DNA of 64,000 nucleotides, from NCBI GenBank assembly GCA_034440575.1, contig JAOTOL010001464.1, positions 977,001 to 1,041,000 on the forward strand, written 5' to 3'. A program made the translations under genes and the position numbers. This DNA comes from Imbricaverruca yamaguchii. Lineage: Eukaryota > Arthropoda > Thecostraca > Neoverrucidae. Below, one piece after another: positions 51,830 through 64,000 of the stretch; within the stretch, counting starts at the first letter, position 1, and every line of letters begins with the position of its first letter. The notes beneath the pieces were generated by a model. That model did not search any database. It was given only the letters and a program-made list of their open reading frames with translations, and was not told where the DNA came from.

Positions 51830-53200
51830 TATGCTGTACCGCACACTCAACACCAGCCCGGGCGACGTTTTCCCTCTAGATCTGGATAAGATTCCACTCG
51901 CCATCAGCAGCACTGTTCGACGCCACAGCCACAGTAGACCACATCAGACGGTAGGCGAGATCCACACACGACATCTTAGTACAGACTTTCAGCACACAAC
52001 AGCTCCAACCACACGCACACATGCATGAGAAACGGTACCACGTGTGTCGTTACGTGCCTATTCAAATACGCTGCTATCACTGCATGTGCTACGGCCACGG
52101 TGAACGTGCGGGCGTGTCACCAACACACTACCCAACGTTCGACTGCACACATACTGAAGGGAGATGTGCAGCCTGTGAGATCAGGAGAATTCGCACAAAC
52201 CTCCCACTTCTTCCACGACACGTACCAAAACTAGGAGCCAGTTTGTGCGCAAACTCCCGTCATTTAGTGTTCAAATTGACACCGCTTATGCAAACCTTAT
52301 TCTCACGATGCCAAACACAGAAGCTCGTCCGCACACAACCATTCGGGACCCAAGGTCAAACATAGGCCGAATACTTGCTGTCGGGAAATAAATCAGATCT
52401 CACATTAGCAGAAATTCTCGGCTCAGACCACAAATTTGACAAACTCAACAATCACAAAACACTCGCATTCATGAATGGTTCAAACACGAGGTCAAAGTAG
52501 GCAACATCATCACTGGACCAGGCGGTAGGCTTTCCAAACGTATACTGGATAACTTTTCCATCTATACCGCTAAAACACTGGCCATTCTGGCCACTATCTC
52601 CACTCTAAAGAGCCGCAAAACGAGAAACGTAGCAATTTGTTCGGACTCCAAATCAGTCCTTCGGTTAATTAACAACACACACGAATGCACACATCCAGGC
52701 ATTGATCGAATCCAACAAACCGTGGCCCGCAAAGTAAACAACTTTTCCTTCCTCTGGATTCCGGGCCACGTCAGCATTCCAGGAAACGAGGAGGCGTACG
52801 GGCTGGCGAGGCAAGCCCTATCATTGACCAATTATCCCAACATGGCATATTCGGTAGACGATTGCAGTACACTCCTACAACGCCACATACGTAAGCATCA
52901 TCATAAAGCATGGACACAGCACAAATACATACCTCACCACTCCAGTCACACCCCCATCAAACAACGCGCCATATGGAACATACCCAAGCCGTCACACCGT
53001 CAAAGGGAATTCATCCTCACTAGGCTTGGAACTGGTTACATAAAACTAACAGACCCTCAACTAGAGAATAGCCACTATACAACACCTATGTGCGACACTT
53101 GCAGCACCACATTAAGCATAGGTCACGTTCTGCTAGACGGTAGTAGTTTTGACGCTGAGACACTTGTGAAAAGGTTGCCTAGAGGTACCAATGGACGCTG
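51830..53200 (+). pseudogene. LINE remnant: zinc knuckle then RNase H and Cys/His end
   Basis: An ORF1-like knuckle is seen at 52075-52190 (CYHCMCYGHGERA, CAAC). Directly after a gap of about 250 bp come RNase H pieces: AFMNGSNTR (degenerate TDGS), FSIYTAKTLAILATI, AICSDSKSVLRLINN, FLWIPGHVSIPGNEEA. The terminal domain is LTRLGTGYIKLTDPQL and CDTCSTTLSIGHVLL. EN and RT are missing, so an internal deletion joins ORF1 to the end of ORF2. The coding strand is A/C-rich like the LINE at 40070-41990, but the residues differ enough to be another family. Confidence 0.78.
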
Positions 53201-53204
53201 ACTT

Positions 53205-54035
53205 TTCTTGCAAATCATAACGCAAAACGGATACCCAGAGATATAGCGAAAGTAGATGAGCCGAATTACAAAGCACCGTAATGACCTTACACACAACCCG
53301 GCATAAAAGCATACCTGCATGATACTAGCACGCTATTAACACCTAACACGCAGCTACTGCCAAGATTGACGTGAGGAGAATTATCTCATTGTCCGCACGG
53401 AAAAGATCTCTCGGTGCCCCTGGACAAGAGTATGCACCCTTGTCGAGCCAGCCGGCACCCTGGCAAAGCCAAGTTTCCCGCGAACGCTATCCCATCCCAA
53501 CTATAGATTATCTGGCGGAGGGGAAAAGGAGGCAAAAAACATCCGGGAGGCGTCCCACGCCCGGTCACTGCCTTCAGCACCTTAAGGTCACATACACTAA
53601 AGCGTAAGATTCCTTTAACGTTAATGTTCGTTTGCCTTGCAAAACCCACTTGCTTTAAAGGCGTCGCAAATGACCTCTATGGTCTGACACGTCTCTATGC
53701 TCACTCCAGCAGACCCTTTAAATCCGACTGCATTAGATTCAGAGCTGTTTTGCCGCCTGGAATTTCACCGCTTGTTGTTGTGCTAGCCTCCACCATTTAC
53801 CATTATAGCCGACCGAATTCTGCGCGGGAATTGAAAACAGTTTCGCATTGAACGGCATAAGCGACCGGGCATCAGCACAATAAGCCATACCACGTCACTG
53901 TGAGGTGGGTCGCATCAGCACCCTCACAGCCGGTCTCGTCCAGACCTTAGGCACCTGCATTGTAATACACGGGAGCTTCCGCTTAGCTCGGAACGTTTCA
54001 GAACAATAGCAAGGCGAAAATAAGCGCACACACAA
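53205..54035. other. No gene seen
   Basis: Unassigned sequence between the LINE remnant and the (CA)n tract. Confidence 0.5.
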
Positions 54036-54038
54036 ACC

Positions 54039-54212
<174 letters not shown>

Positions 54213-54985
54213 CTCGGATGCTCTAGTCCGGGCAGCTAAGGGCAAAATTGTGAGATCAAGCTGATCTGGAGGCACGGAAAATAGCTGTCTTTTACGACTG
54301 GTGTCACCCTGATTACAAGCATATTATTCGGCGCGCAGCCTTCTTGCCGGGAGGAGATGCAACCGCTTTCGTTCGTGGTTCCGGTTTCCGAAACTCGAAA
54401 CTGAATCTCCACTCTAGGCTCACTGCAGGCCCAGAACGGGTCACGCACGCAATGTTCCGTCCCACACATACACCGCGGGAGTGCCTGAGACAGGCTCGAC
54501 CACCCAGCTGGCAATGTGCCCCTGGCTGCGGATAATACCGAACGAAATCAACCCGGCCGTGCTGCCAGGAACAGCTGCCGGCCCCTTCCGGTCCGGCTGG
54601 CTGGAAACGCCAGCTGACTGGCCGACGAATGGAAAACAATGTTTTCAGAGGAAAGCGATTTGGCACGCCGTTCAATTATGGCCGCGGTTTGTGGAAGAAA
54701 CTGAGACAGTTCAGGTCCTGGGTAAGGGGTTGGAGACATTTCTACGAACTGCGGCGGATCAAGCGCGCGCTTCCGTTAATTTTCGTGAAATACATAGAAA
54801 GTTCATGATTGTTCATGTGTTCATGTGTTCATCATCCAAGAAGCATCAGTCTTAGAATACTTCCAATCCAAACCAGCATGTTAGCGCAAAACGACCAGTT
54901 TCTGGTCGTGGCAGCTGTAGAAGACAAATAAGAAGTTACATTGAAAAGACAACACGACGTGATCCTTCACCAGTGTCAGCTAACC

Positions 54986-55300
54986 ACAACAATGGTCCAA
55001 CACGGCACTGACCCAACACGACACTGACCCAACACAATGCTGACCTAACACAATACTGACCCAACACAATACTGACCCAACACAATACTGACCCAACACA
55101 ATACTGACCCAACACAATGCTGACCCAACACAATACTGACCCAACACAATACTGACCCAACACAATACTGACCCAACACAATGCTGACCCAACACGACAC
55201 TGACCAAACATGGCACTGACCCAACACGATAATGGACCAACACAACATTGGCGCAACATCACACCGACCCAACACGGCACTGGTACAACACAACATTGAC
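54986..55300. repeat. 16-bp satellite in copy 1
   Basis: About 18 copies of ACTGACCCAACACAAT with GGCACTG/CGACACTG variants towards the ends. Confidence 0.9.
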
Positions 55301-56089
55301 AACACTGACCTAAGTAGCAAAGCTCGCGGCAATAAAAAAAAGCTCCAACTGCAGATCAGCACACAGCAGTGGAGGCACGGAAAATAGCTGTCTTTTACGA
55401 CTGGTGTCACCCTGATTACACGCATATTATTCGGCGCGCAGCCTTCTTGCCGGGAGGAGATGCAACCGCTTTCGTTCGTGGTTCCGGTTTCCGAAACTCG
55501 AAACTGAATCTCCACTCTAGGCTCACTGCAGGCCCAGAACGGGTCACGCACGCAATGTTCCGTCCCACACATACACCGCGGGGGTGCCTGAGACGGGCAC
55601 GACCACCCAGCTGGCAATGTGCCCCTGGCTGCGGATAATACCGAACGAAATCAACCCGACCGTGCTGCCAGGAACAGCTGCCGGCCCCTTCCGGTCCGGC
55701 TGGCTGGAAACGCCAGCTGACTGGCCGACGAATGGAAAACAATGTTTTCAGAGGAAAGCGATTTGGCACGCCGTTCAATTATGGCCGCGGTTTGTGGAAG
55801 AAACTGAGACAGTTCAGGTCCTGGGTAAGGGGTTGGAGACATTTCTACGAACTGCGGCGGATCAAGCGCGCGCTTCCGTTAATTTTCGTGAAATACATAG
55901 AAAGTTCATGATTGTTCATGTGTTCATGTGTTCATCATCCAAGAAGCATCAGTCTTAGAATACTTCCAATCCAAACCAGCATGTTAGCGCAAAACGACCA
56001 GTTTCTGGTCGTGGCAGCTGTAGAAGACAAATAAGAAGTTACATTGAAAAGACAACACGACGTGATCCTTCACCAGTGTCAGCTAACCA

Positions 56090-56375
56090 CAACAATGGTC
56101 CAACACGGCACTGACCCAACACGACACTGACCCAACACAATGCTGACCTAACACAATACTGACCCAACACAATACTGACCCAACACAATACTGACCCAAC
56201 ACAATACTGACCCAACACTACTGACCCAACACAATACTGACCCAACACAATGCTGACCTAACACGACACTGACCAAACATGGCACTGACCCAACACGATA
56301 ATGGACCAACATAACATTGGCGCAACATCACACCGACCCAACACGGCACTGGTACAACACAACATTGACAACACT
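56090..56375. repeat. 16-bp satellite in copy 2
   Basis: Same array as in copy 1, with fewer units and a broken unit near 56216. Confidence 0.9.
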
Positions 56376-56439
56376 GACCTAAGTAGCAAAGCTCGCGGGA
56401 ATAAAAACAAAGCTCCAACTGCAGATCAGCACACAGCAG

Positions 56440-57785
56440 GCTCCGTGACGCAGTCTCGGCGTCAATGACACCAACTAGATTTGGCGGTAGCTGCACTATC
56501 TGTCGTCGTTGCGGTGGTGCACCAATGTATCACCAATTTCGAAACGTCCAGGACAACCGCACGCAGGACTCAGAGCGATTACTCTCCGTTGTCACAAAAA
56601 CAGATATATGGTAGCTTTCCTAAAAATAAAACTGACTATATAAACGGACGTCAGTAGCTTTTCCCCACAAAGATTTATACATGCGTTTCGGGCTCAAAAC
56701 GATGCCGTATCCATCCTTCCCTCAACGTGACACACTCCACACACTATCCTGGCTACCCTGCTATCTGTTTTCTCTATTTCCGTCACCTCATGGTCCAGAA
56801 ATGGTCGGGTCTGGAAGAGGAGATCTGAATACAAATAGCAATTGATATTGAAAGGCTATGACTAAGTTTCCGCAAGTCGGTGCTGCATTTAATAGAGTGC
56901 AAGCAGCTTAAGAAAGTTAATAGCAGATACGCGCCTTATTGTCCACCAAACGGCACCTATTGCAGCCATTGCTTTACCAAATGGACACAGCGTGAACATC
57001 GTCTCACAATTAGGTAGACAAAGTTAGCACAGATAAAAACCTTGTGTTTGCACAGAACCTAGGTTAGTGCTGTTCCCACAAGGTTGGTACAAACCTATTG
57101 TAAAGACGTAACTAATTCAGAACTGACAGAAAACCGATGAAGAATTATGGTGCAACAGAAAAGACAGACAGCTTGACATTAGCTTGCGCATGTCATTGCC
57201 AGATCGATTCAATTAATTTTGGGATTACGTCGTTGAGTGAAATTGTCTTCAAGCATTATAGAGGATTGCCCAAGTTGGAGTGAAGCTACTCTCATTTCCA
57301 AAATGAGGGAACCAGACTTGAACTTAAAAAAGATGAGAGCATCATCAGATACTGCAAACAATATTGAATTCGCAATGGCATGTATGGCCTAAAAAGTAGT
57401 ATTTTCATCATATTCAGTCCACCACATGTAGTTCCTGAGCAGGCAGAGAAGCAGATTAGTGAAAATAGTGCAATGATTAACGCAAAACTGCAAATCAATT
57501 GAGTGAAACTGTATGACTTCAGATAGGAATTCGAAGATAATTCCCGACGTTTCGAATATGGTGTCTTCATGAGGGAAACAAGACATAAGAAGAGACTGCT
57601 GCATCTCGATCCATTTGTTAAGAGTTGATGAAGGCAATATAATCGAATCGTCTGGAAACATCTTTAATTTCAATCTATATAAATAATTTTCACCCACTGA
57701 TTTACTGTTTCACGTTCATCATTCAACTCTTTCCATATGTAGTTCGTGTTCACTGAGTAGTACACGGAAGCAACTGTAATTGACA
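56440..57785. other. No gene seen
   Basis: AT-rich single-copy-looking sequence; the longest frames show no motif. Confidence 0.5.
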
Positions 57786-57789
57786 TCAC

Positions 57790-58980
57790 CGTGTACCATT
57801 ACAGTACAGCGGAAACATTGGATCCACTGTACCGCCATGCGTCATTACAATGCAACGGATCGCTGGATGAGCTGGACGGACGCACTGTGATCAGTATGTA
57901 CCGCTGCAGTACAGCGACAAAAAAGGGGGAATATATCCCCCCCCACCAACACAAAAAAAACAAAAAAAAAAAAGATGAACTGTACCGCCATGCACATAAA
58001 CACGCGAGTGAATAAGTGATGAACTGTACCGCCATGCAGTAAACAGCGACAATAAGTGATGAACTGTACCGGCATGCACCATCACAACACAGCGGCAATA
58101 AGTGATGAACTGTACCGCCATGCACCATCACAACACAGCGGCAATAAGTGATGAACTGTACCGCCATGCACCATCACAACACAGCGGCAATAAGTGATGA
58201 ACTGTACCGCCATGCACCATCACAACACAGCGGCAATAAGTGATGAACTGTACCGCCATGCACCATCACAACACAGCGGCAATAAGTGATGAACTGTACC
58301 GCCATGCACCATCACAACACAGCGGCAATAAGTGATGAACATGAACTGTACCGCCATGCACCATCACAACACAGCGGCAATAAGTGATGAACTGTACCGC
58401 CATGCACCATCACAACACAGCGGCAATAAGTGATGAACTGTACCGCCATGCACCATCAAAACACAGCGACAATAAGTGATGAACTGTACCGCCATGCACC
58501 ATCACAACACAGCGGCAATAAATGATGAACTGTACCGCCATGCACCATCACAACACAGCGGCAATAAGTGATCAACTGTACCGCCATGCACCATCACAAC
58601 ACAGCGGCAATAAGTGATGAACTGTACCGCCATGCACCATCACAACACAGCGACAATAAACGATCAACTGCGATCACCATGTATCATTGCAATACTACGG
58701 TAATACGTGATCATCTGTCTCATCACATACCATTACAATACAAGGGTGGCAAGGAATCAACTGCACCATCACATACCATTACAACACAACGGTAATAAGT
58801 GATCAACTGTCTCATCACGTACCATTACAATACAACGATAATATGTGACCAATTTTTTAATCATGTACCATTGCAGCACAGTGGTAACAAGGGGTCAACT
58901 GAAATCAGCATGTGCCGTTCCTACAATGCAACTGAAATAATGGATCAACTGAGATCAGCATGTACCATTCGTCTAAGAAA
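57790..58980. repeat. 46-bp satellite array
   Basis: Unit GATGAACTGTACCGCCATGC, ACCATCACAACACAGCGGCAATAAGT. About 14 nearly identical copies at 58015-58670. The outer copies at both ends are clearly diverged (for example GATCAACTGTCTCATCAC types after 58670). This is the pattern expected when the centre of an array is homogenised by unequal exchange. Confidence 0.95.
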
Positions 58981-58984
58981 GCTT

Positions 58985-60020
58985 AATGAATTATTAGTAA
59001 GGACCAGGTTGTCGCGATGTCGACATGTTTAGCACCAACCATGAGTCGACGCGGCTTCGTCTGCGGTGTTTTCTGACCGGTGTCTGAACAACTACCGCCA
59101 GCAATCTCAAACTACCGCCAGCAATATCATACTCCGGGCGTCATTAAATGAGGGTATCTATGTTTCAGTAACGCAGGGTTGAAGGCCACCATATCTCTGT
59201 CAGCATTGCGTTAAAAAGTACTTAATACATTGGTTCTCACCTGTCGCCACTAATGGTCCGATAAATGAATGATCAACTTGAATGAGAGCACGCGACTGCG
59301 GACACCTTGGGTCATCAAGCCTTCAAATGTGTCCGGCCATTTGCATTCAGATGTGTTAAGACCAACCCATGTCCTAATTGAACACCAGGTGAGTGCATTC
59401 GTGCATGCTTTGGATGAGTGATTGTCTCATGCTTCACAGGTGCTTTGGTGAAATTGCAAGGATAACGTGTTCGTTCATGCACTGGCCATTCGCCATAGCA
59501 ATAGCAATGCGATGGTACGTGACTAAACATTTTCCCGGAGGTCAGTGGATGCCCTGGGTAAGACCGACTCCGAAATGTGCAGAACTCTAATGAAAATGTC
59601 TGGCTTTCATTTTTTACTTCTTCAACATGCTCGCTAAATTGGAATTCATCACATACGCTAGCTGCAGTGTGGCCCGCGGCTATTATACGGGGGTGATCGG
59701 AAAAAGAATGGCAAGATGAATAGCATAACGCTGAATGCAGAGCGTGATATTTAGCATTTATGTTGCGTACCATATCTGATACATACTACGCATACGTACC
59801 ATAAGTGCTTCACCTTATTAGTAAAAGTGAATAATTACACGATGGGATTTTCTTATTTGGTATGAAATTTGGCCGACAACCATGCATCACATGCAGCAGT
59901 TCAATATAAATGCGGAGTCACCTTAATCATTTGGCTTCATCTTGACATTGACATTTGACCCTGTGCATGCAACATGTGCAAAATATAATTTATGACCCCC
60001 ACCATTATATGAGTAGGTGA
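58985..60020. other. No gene seen
   Basis: Unassigned single-copy-looking sequence. Confidence 0.5.
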
Positions 60021-60023
60021 CTG

Positions 60024-60025
<2 letters not shown>

Positions 60026-60085
<60 letters not shown>

Positions 60086-60105
60086 TTCTTTTTTTTTTTT
60101 TTTTT
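60026..60105. repeat. (CT)n tract and poly-T
   Basis: About 60 bp of CT repeats followed by about 18 T. Confidence 0.95.
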
Positions 60106-60207
60106 ATGTATATATATATCCCTTTTTCTGGGAGGGTGGGCATCGACAATGATCGGACATTTAGCATATATGCCTGCCTACCTGCTAGCCTAACGAGTAC
60201 GCCTGCC

Positions 60208-60239
60208 TACCAGGCACGCGTACTAACGCGTGCCTGGTA
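60208..60239. repeat. Perfect 14-bp hairpin
   Basis: TACCAGGCACGCGT, loop ACTA, then the exact complement. GCCTGCCTAC also occurs just before, at about 60169-60180 and 60201-60210. Confidence 0.9.
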
Positions 60240-60413
60240 CTATTAGTCACGCGTATAAATGCTTAATGGTAATCTAATAGCACTACATAGAACTTGGCAT
60301 GTCATTACCTCCACAGATCAATCCTTAGCTCATCTCAATCTATCTGTGGTTCTTCGGGGGAAGGATTCAACTTACGCAGGTGGCTGGTCCTGCACCCGAA
60401 CCGAATCCTAACA

Positions 60414-61080
60414 AGCCATCACCACTCCGACGTGCACATCAAGCTGCCCATCACCACTCCGACGTGCGATCAGACTGCCCATCACCACTCCAGCGTGCAC
60501 ATCAGGCTGCCCATCACCACTCCGACGTGCACATCAAGCTGCCCATCACCACTCCGGCGTGCACATCAGACTGCCCATCACCACTCCGACGTGCACATCA
60601 AGCTGCCCATCACCACTCGACGTGCACATCAAGCTGCCATCACCACGTACAATCCGGCGTGCACATCAGGCTGCCCATCACCACTCCGGCTTGCTCTCAC
60701 AGTCATTACCAGTGAGACAGGCCCCATCAGGACGTTGGCACATCAGGTGCCAACTCAGCAGCTCGACGGGCACATCAGGCTGCCCATAATGGAATAAGCC
60801 CACTCCGGCGTGCACATCAAGCTGCCCATACACTCCGACGTGCACATCAGGCTGCCCATCACCAGCGCGTCAGCTGCCACACCCTCCGGCGCATCAAGCT
60901 GCCCATCACCACTCCGACGTGCACATCAGGCTGCCATCACCACTCCGGCGTGCACATCAGGCTGCCCATCACCACTCCGGCGTGACATCAAGCTGCCATC
61001 ACCACTCCGGGTGCACATCAGATCCTCGCGTGCACATAGGCTGCCCATCACCACTCCGACGTGCACATCAAGCTCCCATT
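60414..61080. repeat. 32-bp satellite array
   Basis: About 20 copies of CATCACCACTCCGACGTGCA, CATCAAGCTGCC, with CGGC/CGAC and AGGCT/AAGCT alternation and several small deletions. It is interrupted at 60690-60800 by unrelated sequence, part of which (CTCACAGTCATTAC) recurs at about 61104. Confidence 0.93.
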
Positions 61081-61384
61081 GAAATCCTTCTTGTGTGCCG
61101 GGCTCACAGTCATTACAGTGAGAGCATCAGGTTTTGCCAGTTTGCTTGACGGGCTCATGTTCGCTTCACTCGTCACAAGCTACCAGCTCGTGACGAGACT
61201 GCAACACCGCCGAACGTTTCAGGTAAGGGCTCTCACAGCAGTGCAAGATCACATCTCAACACACGGCTCGTACCGCATCCCGGACAGCTACCGAGGTGCA
61301 ACAGGTCAGGACGTTCATCGCCAGCTCTGACGGAGGCCGTGCGTGGTGTGTTCCAGGGACCTTCCGCACGTGCGCATATCACTT

Positions 61385-61387
<3 letters not shown>

Positions 61388-61422
<35 letters not shown>

Positions 61423-61565
61423 TTAGGTATATTATGTTCTATATATGTGTGTGTATGTGTGTGCATGTGTGTGTATGTGTGTATGCGTGTGTGTATGTGT
61501 GTGTATATGTGTGTATGTGTGCATATGCATATATGCATATATGCCTTTATGTGTGTATATGCATA
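61388..61565. repeat. (AT)n followed by (TG/TATG)n
   Basis: Simple repeats: about 30 bp of AT, then GTGTGTATGTGT-type sequence to about 61560. Confidence 0.95.
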
Positions 61566-61879
61566 TACAGCCAGCCTTAGTGTAGAGATAAAGCTGACTC
61601 CTGAGCCCTACCGCGAGTGGAAATGTTACACAGAGAGCGACAGCGAGAGAACGAATGAGAGAGAGAGAGAGAGGAAAGTGGGAGAGAAAGATTTTTAAAA
61701 AAAAGAAGAAAAAAAAGAAAGGGGGGGAAAAGCAACCGAGAGAGAGGTGAGGTTATTGGCTATGACTACCCTGCTTCTACTAAGATATGATTCTGATCCG
61801 ACAGGGACGTTGCCTATATTTTGGCTGAATGCTTCTATCGCGTGAATGGAGGTCTATCTTGGCTTGATAGCGCACCGAC

Positions 61880-63198
61880 GCGCTCACCACATGCCCAGTA
61901 CGTCCTCACCACATGCCCAGCACACGTCCAGCATACGCCCAACACACACCCAGTACACCCCCAACACACGCCCAGTACACCCCCAACAAACGCCCAGTAC
62001 ACCCCCAACACACGCCCAGTACACACCCAGACGCACGCCCAGTACACGCCCAATACACGACCAGCACAGTCCCAATACACACCCAGCATACGCCCAACAC
62101 ACGCCCAGTACACACCCAACACACGCCCAGAACAGCCCAGTACACACCCAACACACGCCCAGTACACGCCCAGTACAGGCCCAGCACACGCCCAGTACAC
62201 ACCCAACACACGCCCAGTACACACCCAACACACGCCCAGTACACACCCAGTACAGGCCCAGCACACGCCCAACACACGCCCAGTACAAGCCCAGCACACG
62301 CCCAACACACGCCCAGTACACACCCAACACACGCCCAGTACACACCCAACACACGCCCAACACACGCCCAGAACAAGCCCAGTACACCCCCAACACACGC
62401 CCAGTACACACCCAACACACGCCCAGTACACACCCAACACACGCCCAGTACACACCCAACACACGCCCAGTACACACCCAACACACGCCCAGTACACACC
62501 CAACACACGCCCAGTACACACCCAACACACGCCCAGTACAAGCCCAACACACGCCCAGCACACGCCCAGTACACACCCAACACACGCCCAGTACACACCC
62601 AACACACGCCCAGCACACGCCCAGTACACACCCAACACACGCCCAGTACAGGCCCAGTACACACCCAACACACGCCCAGTACACGCCCAGTACACACCCA
62701 ACACACGCCCAGTACACGCCCAGCACACGCCCAGTACACCCAGCACACACACGCCCAGTACACACCCAACACACGCCAGTACACACCCAACACACGCCCA
62801 GTACACACCCAACACACGCCCAGTACAAGCCCAGTACACACCCCAACACACGCCCAGTACACACCCAACACACGCCCAGTAACAGTACACACCCAAACAC
62901 ACGCCCAGCACACACCCAGCACACGCCCAGTACACGCCCAACACACGCCCAGTACACACCCAACACACGCCCAGCACACGCCCAACACACGCCCAGAACA
63001 AGCCCAGCACACACCCAACACACGCCCAGAACAAGCCCAGTACACCCCCAACACACGCGCAGTACACGCCCAGTACAAGCCCAGCACACGCCCAGTACAC
63101 ACCCAGTACATGACCAGTACACACCCAGCACAGGCCCAACACACGCCCAACCCACGTCCAGTACACACCCAACACAGACTCAACACACGCCCAGTACA
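61880..63198. repeat. 11/22-bp satellite array, 1.3 kb
   Basis: The monomer is 11 bp (CCCARYACACR). Alternation of CCCAACACACG and CCCAGTACACA gives a 22-bp higher-order unit. No stop codon occurs in any of the six frames of the main unit, so open frames of 420-620 codons run through on both strands. They are not genes. Confidence 0.97.
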
Positions 63199-63231
63199 CT
63201 CCGTTTCTAGTGGCACTAGCGGAGCCGCGAC

Positions 63232-63412
63232 CACCGCCTTCGAGCGCGTGGGCGTTCAGATCGGGTTAACCTTCGAGCTCGTGGGCGTTCAGATCGGGTT
63301 AACCTTCGAGCGCGTGGGCGTTCAGATCGGGTTAACCTTCGAGCGCGCGGGCATTCAGATCGGGTTAACTTTCGAGCGCGCTGGCATTCAGATCGGATCT
63401 GCCTTCGAGTGC
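63232..63412. repeat. 33-bp tandem repeat
   Basis: Five to six copies of TTCGAGCGCGTGGGCGTTCA, GATCGGGTTAACC. The copies differ mainly in GCG/CTC and TGG/CGG positions. Confidence 0.95.
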
Positions 63413-63414
63413 GT

Positions 63415-64000
63415 GGCGTTCAGGTCGGAATCGTGGCGTTCACGGATCCTTGCCGCGCCATTTGCCGACGCCCAATCACCATCCGCGGGTACGTGTTCGC
63501 CCGTGGAGAGTCGATTCCGGCTGCGTCGGCCGCGTGGCCGGTGGCGAGCGCACCAAATCGGTGCGCCGCGGGTAAAAACGGCGGGAAATGAGCCGCTGCT
63601 GGCGGCGTCCCCACACCAGTCAGGCTCGATCACACTGCGCCGATGGGACATGCGGCGCATGCTATTGGAAGGAAGGACTCGGTTGCGGTGTCGCGGCTTG
63701 TTTGGCTGGGTGGGAAACGTTTCGTTCAGCCTGTCTCGTTCGGCCTCGATGTTTGCGTCATATCGACTGGATGTGTTTTGATGCGTCTATTCTCAAAACA
63801 ACAGCATCGGTTTTCTCAGTTGGAGCGAACCACGGCAGCTGGTATGACGGTCGGCCTGCTCAGAAGAGTCGGAGTTATTGATTTTGTGACTTAGAAAGGT
63901 TCAATTTAAATTAATTTCCAGGAGAAGGAAAACTTTCCAGATGATGTAAGTATCCAGAATTGACTCGACAGGAAACCAGAGCCAAGGTCAGCAGGTCAGG
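63415..64000. other. No gene seen
   Basis: GC-rich at first, then mixed. No domain recognised. The last bases include AGGTCAGCAGGTCAGG, similar to the repeats near 17707-17730. Confidence 0.5.

Larger units (their letters stand above)
54267..56439. repeat. Recent 1.1-kb tandem duplication
   Basis: Copy 1 is 54267-55369 and copy 2 is 55370-56439. Both start TGGAGGCACGGAAAATAGCT and end AGATCAGCACACAGCAG. The unique part (about 700 bp) differs at only a few sites (for example AGCATATT/CGCATATT), so the event is recent. Copy 2 is shorter because its internal 16-bp array has lost repeats. No gene is recognised in the unit. Confidence 0.95.

Noticed and set aside
61821..63781. Open frames of 350-620 codons on both strands
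   Set aside because: Product of an 11-bp array without stops in any frame; no start, domain or codon bias.

Overview
The window reads as nuclear DNA of an animal, most likely an arthropod and plausibly a crustacean (inferred from the mix of I/Jockey-type and CR1-type LINEs, a Mag/K02A2.6-like Gypsy element and tRNA-headed SINEs; no species marker is visible). There are two recognisable host genes, both on the minus strand: a COA1/Tim21-like gene (24184-26519, its 5' exon not found) and, about 380 bp further along the minus strand, SNRNP25, the U11/U12 snRNP 25 kDa protein (23804 down to 17197, three exons). Everything else is transposon sequence, satellite DNA or unassignable single-copy sequence.

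Layout. 1-5.2 kb: a run of unrelated minisatellites (37, 80, 55, 76 and 12 bp units) with two small, uncertain ORFs. 6.6-8.1 kb: a 55-bp hairpin retroposon, then a 5'-truncated I-type LINE on the plus strand. 8375-14767: a full-length but decayed LINE of the same type on the minus strand, flanked by a 14-bp target-site duplication. 16-23.8 kb: SINE-like debris and SNRNP25, whose first intron holds a LINE-tail insertion with a SINE nested inside it. 24.2-26.6 kb: the COA1-like gene, whose intron is filled by a 35-bp satellite carrying the gene's own 5' splice site. 29.5-36.9 kb: a degenerate minisatellite split by a complete Gypsy element (31065-36422, 223-bp LTRs, TSD GTGAC). 37.8-44.7 kb: three LINE remnants, the last a nearly intact CR1-type RT. 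46.2-53.2 kb: a SINE, a Gypsy 3' end, satellites and another LINE fragment. 54-63.4 kb: a (CA)n tract, a recent 1.1-kb tandem duplication, and arrays with 16, 46, 32, 11 and 33 bp units.

The most interesting signal is a set of insertions only 51-59 bp long (6635-6689, 23117-23130 plus 23306-23347, 26557-26615, 36093-36143). Each consists only of the conserved 3' hairpin and tail of the resident I-type LINE, and each is flanked by its own 10-19 bp target-site duplication. They start at nearly the same base, at the foot of the hairpin, so they behave like a minimal retroposon rather than randomly truncated LINEs. One of them duplicated the 5' splice site of SNRNP25 exon 1. Second is the COA1-like intron, where a 35-bp unit spanning the exon-intron junction has expanded to about 45 copies, each a near copy of the authentic splice donor.
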